Source of the DNA: JALZBN01 sp035525375
GTDB taxonomy: Bacteria; Actinomycetota; Acidimicrobiia; Acidimicrobiales; AC-14
Length of the DNA: 64,000 nucleotides
NCBI GenBank assembly: GCA_035525375.1
Contig: DATLEI010000027.1
Location: 24,049-88,048, forward strand
Direction: 5' to 3'
Numbering within the stretch: position 1 is the stretch's first letter; the number at the start of each line of letters is the position of its first letter. The notes under the pieces are model-generated. The model did no database searches. It had not been told where the DNA came from and saw nothing but the letters and a program-made list of their open reading frames with translations. Of the stretch, positions 17,828 to 28,986 are shown piece by piece. The position numbers and the translations under genes were made by a program.

Positions 17828-18391
17828 ATGAATGTCTCAACGAACGACCTCAAGAACGGGATGGCGCTCAACCTGCCTGACGGGCTCTACACCGTCGTCG
17901 AGTTCCAACACGTGAAGCCGGGCAAGGGCGGCGCCTTCGTCCGCACAAAGCTCAAGAACGTGCGCACCGGAGCGGTCATCGACCGCACCTATCGTGCCGA
18001 CGAAAAGCTCGAGCAGGCCATGATCGACAAGCGGGAGATGCAATACCTCTACCGCGAGGGCGTCCACCGCGTCTTCATGGACAACGTCGACTACGACCAG
18101 ATCAATGTCGAAGACGGCCCCCTCGGTGACGCGGCCAATTATCTCGTCGAAGGCAACTCAGTCGTGCTGCAAATGCATGACGGCAATGTGGTTGGCGTCG
18201 ATCTCCCGGCTGCGGTCGAGTTGCGAGTGACTGAGACCGAACCCGGCGTGCAGGGTGATCGCGTCTCCGGCGCGCGAAAGCCGGCCACCCTCGAAACCGG
18301 CATCACTGTGCAGGTACCCCTCTTCGTCGGTCCGGGCGAGCGCATCAAGGTCGATACGCGCACCGGCGAATACCTCACGAGGGTGGGTTGA
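17828..18391 (+). CDS. efp: Elongation factor P
   Basis: Stimulates peptide bond formation on ribosomes stalled at proline stretches; 187 aa. It begins STNDLKNGM and has the three domains KOW-like, OB and C-terminal. The tip loop that reaches the peptidyl-transferase centre is KPGKGGAFVRTK with Lys33 at the tip. No modification enzyme (epmA, epmB, earP, ymfI) is in the window. The frame extends further 5', but ATG 17828 matches the family N-terminus and lies just behind the divergent promoter. Its stop overlaps nusB (TTGA). Confidence 0.97.
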   Translation: MNVSTNDLKNGMALNLPDGLYTVVEFQHVKPGKGGAFVRTKLKNVRTGAVIDRTYRADEKLEQAMIDKREMQYLYREGVHRVFMDNVDYDQINVEDGPLGDAANYLVEGNSVVLQMHDGNVVGVDLPAAVELRVTETEPGVQGDRVSGARKPATLETGITVQVPLFVGPGERIKVDTRTGEYLTRVG

Positions 18392-18822
18392 CGGCAGGCG
18401 AACCTCCTTCGGTTCGTGGAACCCGCCGTCAGGCAAGGGAGCGAGCGCTCTCGCTGCTCTACGAGGCAGAGACCAAGGGTGTTCATGCCAGCGAGGTCCT
18501 TTCGGAACTTCCTGTCGAACCGGCGCGCTTCGCTGATGACCTCGTGCGGGGCGTCGCCGAGCACGAGGTCGAGCTCGACCGGTACCTCAACGACTATGCC
18601 CACGAGTGGACGGTTGACCGGATGCCGGCGCTTGATCGGGCTTTGCTGCGAATGAGCGTGTTCGAGCTGCTGTACCGGCCTGACGTGCCGACCGGCGTCG
18701 TAGTTTCCGAAGCCGTCGATCTGGCCCAGGACTACTCCACCGAGGAGTCGGCGCGCTTCGTCAACGGCATGCTGTCGAAGATCGCCGAGGCCGTCCGGCC
18801 CGAGCCGGTGGTCGAGCTCTAA
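18388..18822 (+). CDS. nusB: Transcription antitermination factor NusB
   Basis: All-helical RNA-binding factor that binds boxA with NusE for rRNA antitermination; 144 aa. The signature region RRQARERALSLLYEAE and the C-terminal SEAVDLAQDYSTEESARFVNGML are clear. The TTG start at 18388 lies in a TTGA overlap with efp. The window also has a boxA-like element in the rRNA leader (63570-63590), its likely site of action. Confidence 0.95.
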   Translation: MTAGEPPSVRGTRRQARERALSLLYEAETKGVHASEVLSELPVEPARFADDLVRGVAEHEVELDRYLNDYAHEWTVDRMPALDRALLRMSVFELLYRPDVPTGVVVSEAVDLAQDYSTEESARFVNGMLSKIAEAVRPEPVVEL

Positions 18823-18834
18823 TCCGCTCGTTCT

Positions 18835-18948
18835 GCGCTACAGTCTCAGCTACACCGTTAATTCTGGTCCTGTGAGGCCAGCACGGAGCAGGAGTCAGAT
18901 TGGCCGAACGAGAACGATCTGCAGCGCCCCCGCATGGGGGCGTTTTTT
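18835..18948 (+). promoter_or_regulatory. PyrR-responsive transcription attenuator
   Basis: Three mutually exclusive structures can be drawn. (1) A PyrR-binding hairpin at 18855-18886 carries the conserved core GGTCCTGTGAGGCC; stems are CCGT/ACGG (18855-58 with 18883-86), CTGG/CCAG (18864-67 with 18878-81) and CC/GG, leaving the loop TGTGA. (2) An intrinsic terminator has a 7-bp GC stem (18925-31 with 18936-42), loop GCAT and six Ts (18943-48). (3) An antiterminator pairs 18835-43 (GCGCTACAG) with 18919-27 (CTGCAGCGC), 8 of 9 pairs, and disrupts the terminator stem. By the Bacillus model, UMP/UTP-bound PyrR would favour termination. Confidence 0.85.
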
Positions 18949-18965
18949 CTGCCCAAGCCCAGGTC

Positions 18966-19484
18966 ATGAACGCCGATGACCTGCGGCGGGCGATCACCCG
19001 GATCGCCCACGAGATCGTTGAGCGCAACCAGGGCCTTGCGTCCGTCGTGCTCGTCGGCCTTCAGACCGGGGGTGTGCGTCTGGCGGCCCGACTGGCCGAA
19101 GCGCTGGCCCAGGTAGAGCACACCGAGGTGCCCGTTGGAACGCTCGATGTCGCCTTTTATCGCGATGACATCGGCCTCCGTCCGGTGATGCCGGAGGCGG
19201 TCACCGACATCCCGTTCGACCTCACCGGCAGTGTCGTGATCCTTGTCGACGACGTGCTGTTTACGGGCCGTACAGTGCGCGCCGCTCTCGACGCGCTGAA
19301 CCACTACGGGCGCCCCCGCGCCGTCCAGCTCGCGGTCATGGTCGACAGGGGGCACCGCGAGCTACCGATCCGACCCGACTTCGTGGGGAAGAACCTGCCG
19401 ACACGCCACGATGAAATGGTCGACGTGCGTGACGACGGCGTCGACGTAGGCGAGATGGTGCCCCGCGCCAAGAGGGCCAACTGA
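18966..19484 (+). CDS. pyrR: Bifunctional PyrR: pyr operon regulator / uracil phosphoribosyltransferase
   Basis: RNA-binding attenuation protein with weak UPRTase activity; 172 aa from ATG 18966. The PRPP motif VILVDDVLFTGRTVRA is clear, and LVGLQTGGVRLAARL lies near the N-terminus. The frame is open back to TTG 18900, but that longer form would be translated through the terminator hairpin; ATG 18966 gives the family length and N-terminus. It directly follows the attenuator and abuts pyrB (stop and GTG adjacent). Confidence 0.95.
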   Translation: MNADDLRRAITRIAHEIVERNQGLASVVLVGLQTGGVRLAARLAEALAQVEHTEVPVGTLDVAFYRDDIGLRPVMPEAVTDIPFDLTGSVVILVDDVLFTGRTVRAALDALNHYGRPRAVQLAVMVDRGHRELPIRPDFVGKNLPTRHDEMVDVRDDGVDVGEMVPRAKRAN

Positions 19485-20405
19485 GTGGTCGGCAACCTTC
19501 TCTCGGTGGCCGACCTCGGCGCGGAGGGAATTGAGGAGGTGATGGCTGTCACCGATTCGTTCGTGGAGGTGAGCGAGCGCGCCATCCCCAAGGTTCCGAC
19601 ACTTCGAGGCAAGACCGTCGTTTCTCTTTTCTACGAGGACTCGACCCGCACCCGCTTGTCGTTCGAAGCGGCTGCAAAGCGGCTCTCGGCGGACACGATG
19701 AACTTTGCCGTTTCCTCGTCATCGGTGAGCAAGGGCGAGTCGCTACGCGACACGGTGCAAACCATCGAGGCAATGGGTGTCGACGCGTTAATAGTGCGCC
19801 ACTGCTCCGCCGGGGTGCCCTGGCAGATTTCCTCGTGGGTGGACGCATCGGTCATCAACGCCGGCGACGGATGGCACGAGCACCCCACACAGGCACTTCT
19901 CGACTGCTACACCGTCCGGGGAAAACGGGGTTCACTCGAGGGCCTCCGCATCGCGATCGTCGGCGACGTGAAGCACTCGCGGGTCGCCCGCTCGAACGTT
20001 CTCGCCTTCGCCCTCCTTGGTGCCGAGATCACCCTCGTCGCCCCGCCGACACTGCTGCCGCCGAGCCTCGACGGCTGGCCCGTCACTGTTAGTCACCGGA
20101 TCGACGACGTCCTTCCCAAATGCGACATCGTCTACCTGTTGCGGATGCAGTCCGAGCGCCAGAGTGAAGCACTCCTTCCGTCGCTCCGGGAGTACACGGC
20201 TCGTTATGGCCTGACCCGAGCACGAGCCGACCTCCTGCAGGATGACGCACTCGTCATGCATCCGGGGCCCATGAACCGGGGCGTGGAGATCGCTGCTGAC
20301 GTGGCCGAGTTTCCTTGCTCGGTGATCACCCGTCAGGTCGCCAACGGCGTGGCCGTGCGCATGGCTGTTCTCTTCCTCCTCCTCGGCGCGTCGCCGAATG
20401 CCTGA
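19485..20405 (+). CDS. pyrB: Aspartate carbamoyltransferase catalytic subunit
   Basis: Carbamoyl phosphate plus L-aspartate to N-carbamoyl-aspartate; 306 aa. The carbamoyl phosphate site STRTR (YEDSTRTRLSFE), the loop KGES, HPTQ (HEHPTQALLD) and MHPGPMNRG are present. GTG 19485 starts immediately after the pyrR stop. No pyrI is present. It overlaps pyrC by 8 bases. Confidence 0.97.
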   Translation: MVGNLLSVADLGAEGIEEVMAVTDSFVEVSERAIPKVPTLRGKTVVSLFYEDSTRTRLSFEAAAKRLSADTMNFAVSSSSVSKGESLRDTVQTIEAMGVDALIVRHCSAGVPWQISSWVDASVINAGDGWHEHPTQALLDCYTVRGKRGSLEGLRIAIVGDVKHSRVARSNVLAFALLGAEITLVAPPTLLPPSLDGWPVTVSHRIDDVLPKCDIVYLLRMQSERQSEALLPSLREYTARYGLTRARADLLQDDALVMHPGPMNRGVEIAADVAEFPCSVITRQVANGVAVRMAVLFLLLGASPNA

Positions 20406-21696
20406 TTCGATTGTCGTCATCAGAGGCGGCACGGTCGTCGATGCAACCGGCTCGCGCCGGGCCGACGTCCTGATCCGTGACGACCGCATCGTCGCCGTCG
20501 AAAGCGCGGTTGATCCACCCGGGGGGGCCACAGTGCTCGACGCCGGCGGCTGCATCGTCGCTCCCGGTCTCGTGGATCTCCATGCCCATCTGCGTCAACC
20601 CGGCGCCGAGCAAGCGGAAACGGTCGAGTCCGGCTCACGCGCTGCTGCCCTCGGCGGGTACACGGCGGTAGTGGCGATGCCCAACACCAATCCGGCCATC
20701 GACTCGGCGGCGGTGGTGCGCGAGGTACAGGAACTGGCGGTGACGGCGCTCTGCGACGTCCGCGTCGCCGGCGCGATCACTGTTGGGCGCAAAGGCGAGG
20801 CGTTGTCGCCGCTGGGGGAGATGGCCGATCTCGGCGTCAAGCTGTTCACCGACGACGGCACTGGCGTGCAGGACTCCCGTCTCATGCGCCGTGCCCTCGA
20901 ATACGCGTCGGCGCTGGGCGTCACGTTGGCCCAGCACTGCGAAGATCTTTCGCTCGCCGCCGGTGGTCAGATGAACGAAGGCGCCTGGTCGAGCCGCCTC
21001 GGACTGCCGGGCGCGCCGGCGCAGGCGGAAGAGGTCATGCTCGCCAGAGATCTTGCGCTCCTTCGCGTGACCGCCGGGATGGGCGCTCGTATGCATTTTC
21101 AGCACCTGAGCACCGAGGGCTCGATGGACATGGTCAGGGCGGCGCGCGCCGAAGGACTTCCGGTGACGGCTGAAGCGGCGCCGCATCACTTCACCCTGAC
21201 CGACGAACGGGTCCAGTCCTACGACCCCGTGTTCAAGGTCAACCCGCCGTTACGCAGCGCCCGTGACGTCGAAGCGGTCAAGGTCGCACTTCGGGCCGGA
21301 ACGCTTGACGCCATCGCAACCGACCACGCCCCTCATCCGCAGGAAGACAAGGAACGGCCTTTCGACCAGGCGGCTCCGGGGATGGTGGGCCTCGAGACCG
21401 CGCTGGCTCTGGCGATCACTGAACTCGATTTGCCCATCGAGCAAGTCCTCGCCCTCATGAGTTGGCAACCAGCACGAATCGCGGGCCTGGAGGCGACGCA
21501 AGGCAACAGTTTTATCGAGGGGTCCAGCGCGAACGTCTGCATCTTCAATGCGCACGAAACCTGGCTGGTCGACGCTGCGACGTTGGCGAGTAGGAGTAAG
21601 AACACTCCCTACGACGGCATGAAGCTCACGGGCCGCGTGCGCCACACCGTGTACGAGGGTGAGATCGTCGTGAAGGACGCCGAGGCGCAGAGATGA
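20398..21696 (+). CDS. pyrC: Dihydroorotase, class I
   Basis: Zinc-dependent cyclisation of carbamoyl-aspartate to dihydroorotate; 432 aa, the long class I form. The metal motif HxH appears as LHAHLRQPG, where Gln replaces the more usual Glu. Further sites are MPNTNPAID, the metal ligand His in LAQHCED and HFQHLST, and the Asp in ATDHAPHP. ATG 20398 overlaps the pyrB end. The stop overlaps carA as ATGA. Confidence 0.96.
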   Translation: MPDSIVVIRGGTVVDATGSRRADVLIRDDRIVAVESAVDPPGGATVLDAGGCIVAPGLVDLHAHLRQPGAEQAETVESGSRAAALGGYTAVVAMPNTNPAIDSAAVVREVQELAVTALCDVRVAGAITVGRKGEALSPLGEMADLGVKLFTDDGTGVQDSRLMRRALEYASALGVTLAQHCEDLSLAAGGQMNEGAWSSRLGLPGAPAQAEEVMLARDLALLRVTAGMGARMHFQHLSTEGSMDMVRAARAEGLPVTAEAAPHHFTLTDERVQSYDPVFKVNPPLRSARDVEAVKVALRAGTLDAIATDHAPHPQEDKERPFDQAAPGMVGLETALALAITELDLPIEQVLALMSWQPARIAGLEATQGNSFIEGSSANVCIFNAHETWLVDAATLASRSKNTPYDGMKLTGRVRHTVYEGEIVVKDAEAQR

Positions 21697-22789
21697 CGAG
21701 AGTGGCTCATCTCGTCCTTGCCGATGGCACCTGTTTCGAAGGTGAAGCCGCAGGCGCGCCGGCTGCGGTCACGACCGGCGAGGTCGTCTTCAACACGGTG
21801 ATGAGTGGCTACCAGGAGGTCATCACCGATCCCTCCTACGCCGGCCAGGTCATCGCCTTCACGTACCCGCAGATCGGCAACTACGGCGTCAGTGCGATAG
21901 ACGATGAGAGCCGGCGCGCCCATTGCCGAGGCATTGTCGTGCGCGACCTGGCTCGCCGTCCCTCGAACTGGCGAGCGAATGCTGACCTCGACACCTGGCT
22001 GCGAGCGAACGACATACCGGCAATCACTGGCATCGACACTCGCCGCCTCACCCGCCACATCCGCGACGCCGGTTCCATGCCGTGCGCGTTCGGCACTGCT
22101 GACGAGGTGACATTGAAGGAAGCGGCACGTGCCGAGCCGGGCACCGACGGGGTCGACCTCGTCGCCACGGTCACCACCGACGAAGCCTTCACAACCGGCA
22201 CAGGACCGTTCCGTGTCGTCGCCTACGACTTCGGAATCAAGACCAGCATCCTGCGGCTGCTCGAACAGCTGGCGACGGTAGAGGTCGTTCCGGCGGCGAC
22301 AACCGCCAGTGACGTTCTCGCTCGCAACCCTGACGGTGTCTTTCTCTCGAACGGTCCCGGCGACCCGGCGGCAGTGGCGTATGCCACAGAGTCGATCGGC
22401 GTACTGCTCGGCGCGGTGCCGGTGTTCGGTATCTGTCTCGGCCACCAGCTTCTCGCTCACGCCCTCGGCGGCCAGACCCACAAGCTCTCGTTCGGACATC
22501 ACGGCGGCAACCATCCGGTGCGTCGCCTCTCCGACGATGCGGTGGAGATTACGAGTCAGAACCACAACTACGCCGTTGTCGAAGGCTCCATCGCCTCGGC
22601 CGACGTCACCCACGTAAACCTCAACGACGGCGTCATCGAAGGTCTGCGGTGTCGCGACGTCCCTGCCTTCAGTGTCCAGTACCACCCCGAAGCCGGGCCC
22701 GGACCCCATGACGCTCGCTACCTGTTCGATGACTTCGTCGACCTCATGCGAAGCGGTACCCGGCCGCCGCGTCCCGAGGGTGGCCGCTA

Positions 22790-22790
<1 letters not shown>
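21693..22790 (+). CDS. carA: Carbamoyl-phosphate synthase small (glutaminase) subunit
   Basis: Releases ammonia from glutamine for CarB; 365 aa. The N-terminal domain has SGYQEVITDPSYAGQ. The class I glutamine amidotransferase triad is visible: Cys in FGICLGHQLL, and His and Glu in QYHPEAGPGPHD. ATGA overlap with pyrC. Its TAG shares one base with the carB GTG. The product feeds both UMP and arginine synthesis; the arg operon lies at 53236-61452. Confidence 0.97.
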
Positions 22791-26131
<3,341 letters not shown>

Positions 26132-26140
26132 GCGATCACG

Positions 26141-27070
26141 CTGCCTGACGCCGTTGATCTGTCGGCGCGAGTCGGCGCCCTCACGCTGCCGAACCCTGTC
26201 CTGACTGCGGCCGGGACCTCAGGGCACGGCGCGGAACTGTCAGCGTTCTTCGATCTGTCGTCGTTGGGCGCCGTCGTCGTGAAGTCGATCTCGGCACAAC
26301 CGTGGGGCGGGAACGCAGCGCCGCGAGTACACGAGGCTGACTTTGGCATGCTCAACTCGGTCGGGCTCCAGAACCCAGGCGTGGGGGATTGGCTCGCCGA
26401 GGAGGTGCCCGCTCTCGTTACTTCCGGCGCGCGCGTTGTCGCCTCGATCTGGGGGCGCGCCGTCGACGACTACGCGACTGTCGCATCCGCCCTTCGCGAC
26501 GCGCCGGCGGCGGTGATCGCGGTTGAGGTCAACCTGAGCTGCCCAAACCTCGACGGTGGCCGTCACATGTTCGCCCACTCGACGTCAGCCACCAGCGAAG
26601 CCATCTCTGCCAGCCTCGGGTGTGGTCGTCCGGTGTGGGCGAAGCTGAGTCCGAATGTTGCCGACATCACCGAGATCGCCGGCGCGGCGATCTCCGCCGG
26701 TGCCAGCGCGCTCACCCTCGTCAACACGGTGATGGGGATGGCGATCGACACCGAGACACGCCGCCCCATTCTCGGGGCAGGCACGGGGGGTCTAAGTGGA
26801 CCTGCGATCCGCCCCGTCGCCGTTCGGGCGTTGCGCGAGTGCCATCTCGCGTTTCCCGACGTCTCGCTCGTCGGGGTCGGCGGAGTCAGCCGCGGTGAGC
26901 ACGCGGTCGAGCTTCTGCTCGCCGGTGCCAGTGCCGTACAGGTCGGTACCGCCACCTTCGCCGATCCTCGCGCGCCGGCACGAGTCCTGGCCGAACTTCG
27001 GGACTGGTGTATCCGCCATGATGTCACCGCCGTGTCTCAACTCGTGGGGAGTGTCTATGGAGCTTCGTGA
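26141..27070 (+). CDS. pyrD: Dihydroorotate dehydrogenase, class 1 (non-canonical start)
   Basis: FMN-dependent oxidation of dihydroorotate to orotate; about 309 aa. Typical motifs are LPNPVLTAAGTSGHG, VVVKSIS, the MLNSVGLQNPG segment, NLSCPNLDGG with the catalytic region, KLSPNV and VGGVSRG. From the carB TAG to TTG 26264 no ATG, GTG or TTG occurs in frame. Starting at 26264 would lose the first 40 conserved residues. CTG 26141 (AGG 8 bases upstream) is preferred here and ATC 26135 is the alternative. Class 1B enzymes need PyrK; no pyrK is next to it. Confidence 0.87.
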   Translation: MPDAVDLSARVGALTLPNPVLTAAGTSGHGAELSAFFDLSSLGAVVVKSISAQPWGGNAAPRVHEADFGMLNSVGLQNPGVGDWLAEEVPALVTSGARVVASIWGRAVDDYATVASALRDAPAAVIAVEVNLSCPNLDGGRHMFAHSTSATSEAISASLGCGRPVWAKLSPNVADITEIAGAAISAGASALTLVNTVMGMAIDTETRRPILGAGTGGLSGPAIRPVAVRALRECHLAFPDVSLVGVGGVSRGEHAVELLLAGASAVQVGTATFADPRAPARVLAELRDWCIRHDVTAVSQLVGSVYGAS

Positions 27071-27737
27071 CCGACTGGTTCTGGCCCTCGACGTCGACGA
27101 CCTCGTCGTCGCCTTGCGTCTGGGCCATCAACTGCAACCGTGGTTCGGTGTGGCCAAAGTCGGGCTCGAGCTGTACGCCGCGGCCGGCCCTGATGCGGTA
27201 GCGAGCCTCAGCGAGGCCGGCTTCAAAGTCTTTCTCGATCTGAAGTTGCACGACATTCCGACGACCGTTCGTAAGGCAGCTCGCGTCGTCGGCGCGTTCG
27301 GCGCCAGCTATCTCACGCTCCACGCACATGGCGGACCGGTCATGCTGCGCGCCGGGGTCGACGGCCTCTCTGAAGGCGCGGCCGCCGCCGGTATGCCGCT
27401 ACCGATGGCCGTAGCGGTCACGGTCCTCACGAGCGACGGGGACGCGCCACCGCACATCCTCGGGCGGCGTATCACCGCGGCAGTCGAGGGAGGATGCGGA
27501 GGTGTGGTCTGCGCCGCCGCTGATGTGCGAGAGGCCAAGCAATTGGCGCCGCGACTGAAGGCTGTGGTCCCGGGGATCCGGTTGCCGGGCTCAGATCCCA
27601 ATGACCAGGCCCGGGCATCCACCCCGCAGCAGGCGCTCGCAGCGGGAGCCGACCTCCTGGTGGTCGGGCGGGCGGTGACAACCGCCGCAGATCCAGCCGC
27701 GGCTGCCGCCGCCCTGAGCGAGTCGCTGACCAGCTGA
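27057..27737 (+). CDS. pyrF: Orotidine 5'-phosphate decarboxylase, type 1
   Basis: Decarboxylates OMP to UMP; 226 aa. The active-site array DxKxxD is FLDLKLHDIPTT, and the phosphate-binding end VPGIRLPG and GADLLVVGRAV is present. ATG 27057 was chosen because GGGGAG lies 5 bases upstream; GTG 27051 is two codons earlier. It overlaps pyrD by 14 bases and closes the pyrimidine operon. Confidence 0.95.
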   Translation: MELRDRLVLALDVDDLVVALRLGHQLQPWFGVAKVGLELYAAAGPDAVASLSEAGFKVFLDLKLHDIPTTVRKAARVVGAFGASYLTLHAHGGPVMLRAGVDGLSEGAAAAGMPLPMAVAVTVLTSDGDAPPHILGRRITAAVEGGCGGVVCAAADVREAKQLAPRLKAVVPGIRLPGSDPNDQARASTPQQALAAGADLLVVGRAVTTAADPAAAAAALSESLTS

Positions 27738-27779
27738 TGCAACCCTGAGACGGCCCGGAAGGCAATGAGCTGGGCGCGC

Positions 27780-27785
27780 TAGGGT
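27780..27785 (+). promoter_or_regulatory. Probable -10 hexamer, leaderless mihF transcript
   Basis: TAGGGT ends 7 bases before ATG 27793. The GTG at 27784 overlaps the hexamer and is therefore an unlikely start. Confidence 0.45.
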
Positions 27786-27792
27786 GCCAGCC

Positions 27793-28116
27793 ATGCCGCT
27801 GCCTCCCACACTTTCTCCGGACGAGCGCCTGGCTGCGCTTGACAAAGCCGCCGCCGCTCGCCGCCAACGGGCCGAGCTCAAAGACAAGCTGAAGATCGGG
27901 TCCATCAATCTCAAGGAGCTGCTCGACCAGAGCACTCGCGACGAGGTGGTGGGCAAGATGAAGGTGGTTGCCGTGCTCGAGTCCCTCCCCGGGGTGGGCA
28001 AGGTGCGGGCCCGTCGGCTGATGGAGGAGCTGCATATCAGCGAGGCCCGTCGCGTTCGGGGCCTCGGCGCTCAGCAGCGAGAAGCGCTTCTTCGGCAGTT
28101 CCCCGCGACGTCCTGA
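27793..28116 (+). CDS. mihF: Actinobacterial integration host factor mIHF
   Basis: 107 aa nucleoid-associated protein of the mycobacterial IHF type, unrelated to HU/IHF. It has the charged N-terminal helix KAAAARRQRAELKDKLK and the helix-two-turn-helix core VVAVLESLPGVGKVRARRLM with SEARRVRGLG. Position directly upstream of gmk is conserved in Actinobacteria. Its stop TGA lies inside the proposed CTG start of gmk. Confidence 0.95.
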   Translation: MPLPPTLSPDERLAALDKAAAARRQRAELKDKLKIGSINLKELLDQSTRDEVVGKMKVVAVLESLPGVGKVRARRLMEELHISEARRVRGLGAQQREALLRQFPATS

Positions 28117-28688
28117 GCAAGACGCCTTCTCGACCCCTCCTCTTTGTCATCGTCGGTCCATCCGGCGCCGGCAAGGGATCGATCGTCGCCGGTCTGTCGC
28201 GTCGCGTGCCCCAGCTCTGGTTGAGCCGATCCTGGACAACCCGCCCGCCGCGCGTCGGCGAAGCGGCCGACGCCTACAAATTCGTCGACCGCGACACCTT
28301 CCTTGCTCACGCTGATTCCGGCGGGTTCGTCGAGTCGGCCGAGGTCTTCGGGCATCTGTACGGAACGCCCATTCCCGACCCGCCGGTGGGAAACGACCTG
28401 CTGCTCGAAATCGACGTGCAGGGAGCAAACCAAGTTCGGACGTTGCATCCCGATGCCGTGGTGATCCTCATCGACGTCCCATCGCGTGCGGCTCAGGAGG
28501 AGCGCCTGCGGGCGCGAGGCGACGACGAAGCGCTGATCGCGCGCCGCTTGGCGCGCGCCGACGCCGAAGCTGAAGCGGGCAGAGCCCTCGCCGACTACGT
28601 CATCGTCAACGAAGACTTGGACCGGGCCATCGAGGAGTCGGCTGCTATCGTGGAGATGCACCGCAGCGTAGGTTCGCCTCCGAGCTGA
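28113..28688 (+). CDS. gmk: Guanylate kinase (proposed CTG start)
   Basis: GMP to GDP with ATP; 191 aa from CTG 28113. The N-terminus so defined, SKTPSRPLLFVIVGPSGAGKG, contains the P-loop. The GMP-binding SRSWTTRPPRVGE and the Walker B-like LLLEIDVQGANQ follow. The first ATG/GTG/TTG in frame is GTG 28206, which would remove the P-loop and so cannot be the start of a working kinase. CTG 28113 overlaps the mihF stop as CTGA, the same geometry as the ATGA and GTGA junctions elsewhere. Confidence 0.92.
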   Translation: MSKTPSRPLLFVIVGPSGAGKGSIVAGLSRRVPQLWLSRSWTTRPPRVGEAADAYKFVDRDTFLAHADSGGFVESAEVFGHLYGTPIPDPPVGNDLLLEIDVQGANQVRTLHPDAVVILIDVPSRAAQEERLRARGDDEALIARRLARADAEAEAGRALADYVIVNEDLDRAIEESAAIVEMHRSVGSPPS

Positions 28689-28719
28689 CCGCCTGATCAA
28701 CCCGACTGGAGTTACCCAG

Positions 28720-28986
28720 ATGTCCGAACGCGCGACGATGATCTACCCGCCGATCGAAGACCTTCTCGACAAGGTCGACTCGAAGTTCAGCCTGGTGAGC
28801 CTCGCCGCCAAGCGCGGACGGCAGATCAACTCGTACTTCAGCCAGCTCGGTGAGGGTCTGGGCTCCATTGTGCCGCCGCAGGTCGCTTCGGTTTCCCGCA
28901 AGCCGCTGTCCATCGCGCTCGAAGAGATCGCCGCGAGCAAGATCACCTACACCCGTCCTGAAGAGGTCGAGGACACCGAGAAGTGA
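28720..28986 (+). CDS. rpoZ: RNA polymerase omega subunit
   Basis: 88 aa subunit that helps assemble beta-prime. Characteristic stretches are YPPIEDLLDKVDSKFSLVSL, AAKRGRQINSYF and the C-terminal LSIALEEIAASKITY. It has a Shine-Dalgarno GGAG 8 bases before the ATG. Its stop overlaps coaBC as GTGA. The gene order gmk-rpoZ-coaBC-metK is standard. Confidence 0.96.
   Translation: MSERATMIYPPIEDLLDKVDSKFSLVSLAAKRGRQINSYFSQLGEGLGSIVPPQVASVSRKPLSIALEEIAASKITYTRPEEVEDTEK

Noticed and set aside
18900..18965. TTG 18900 as start of pyrR (22 extra residues)
   Set aside because: The extra codons run through the terminator hairpin and T-tract, and the family N-terminus begins at ATG 18966.
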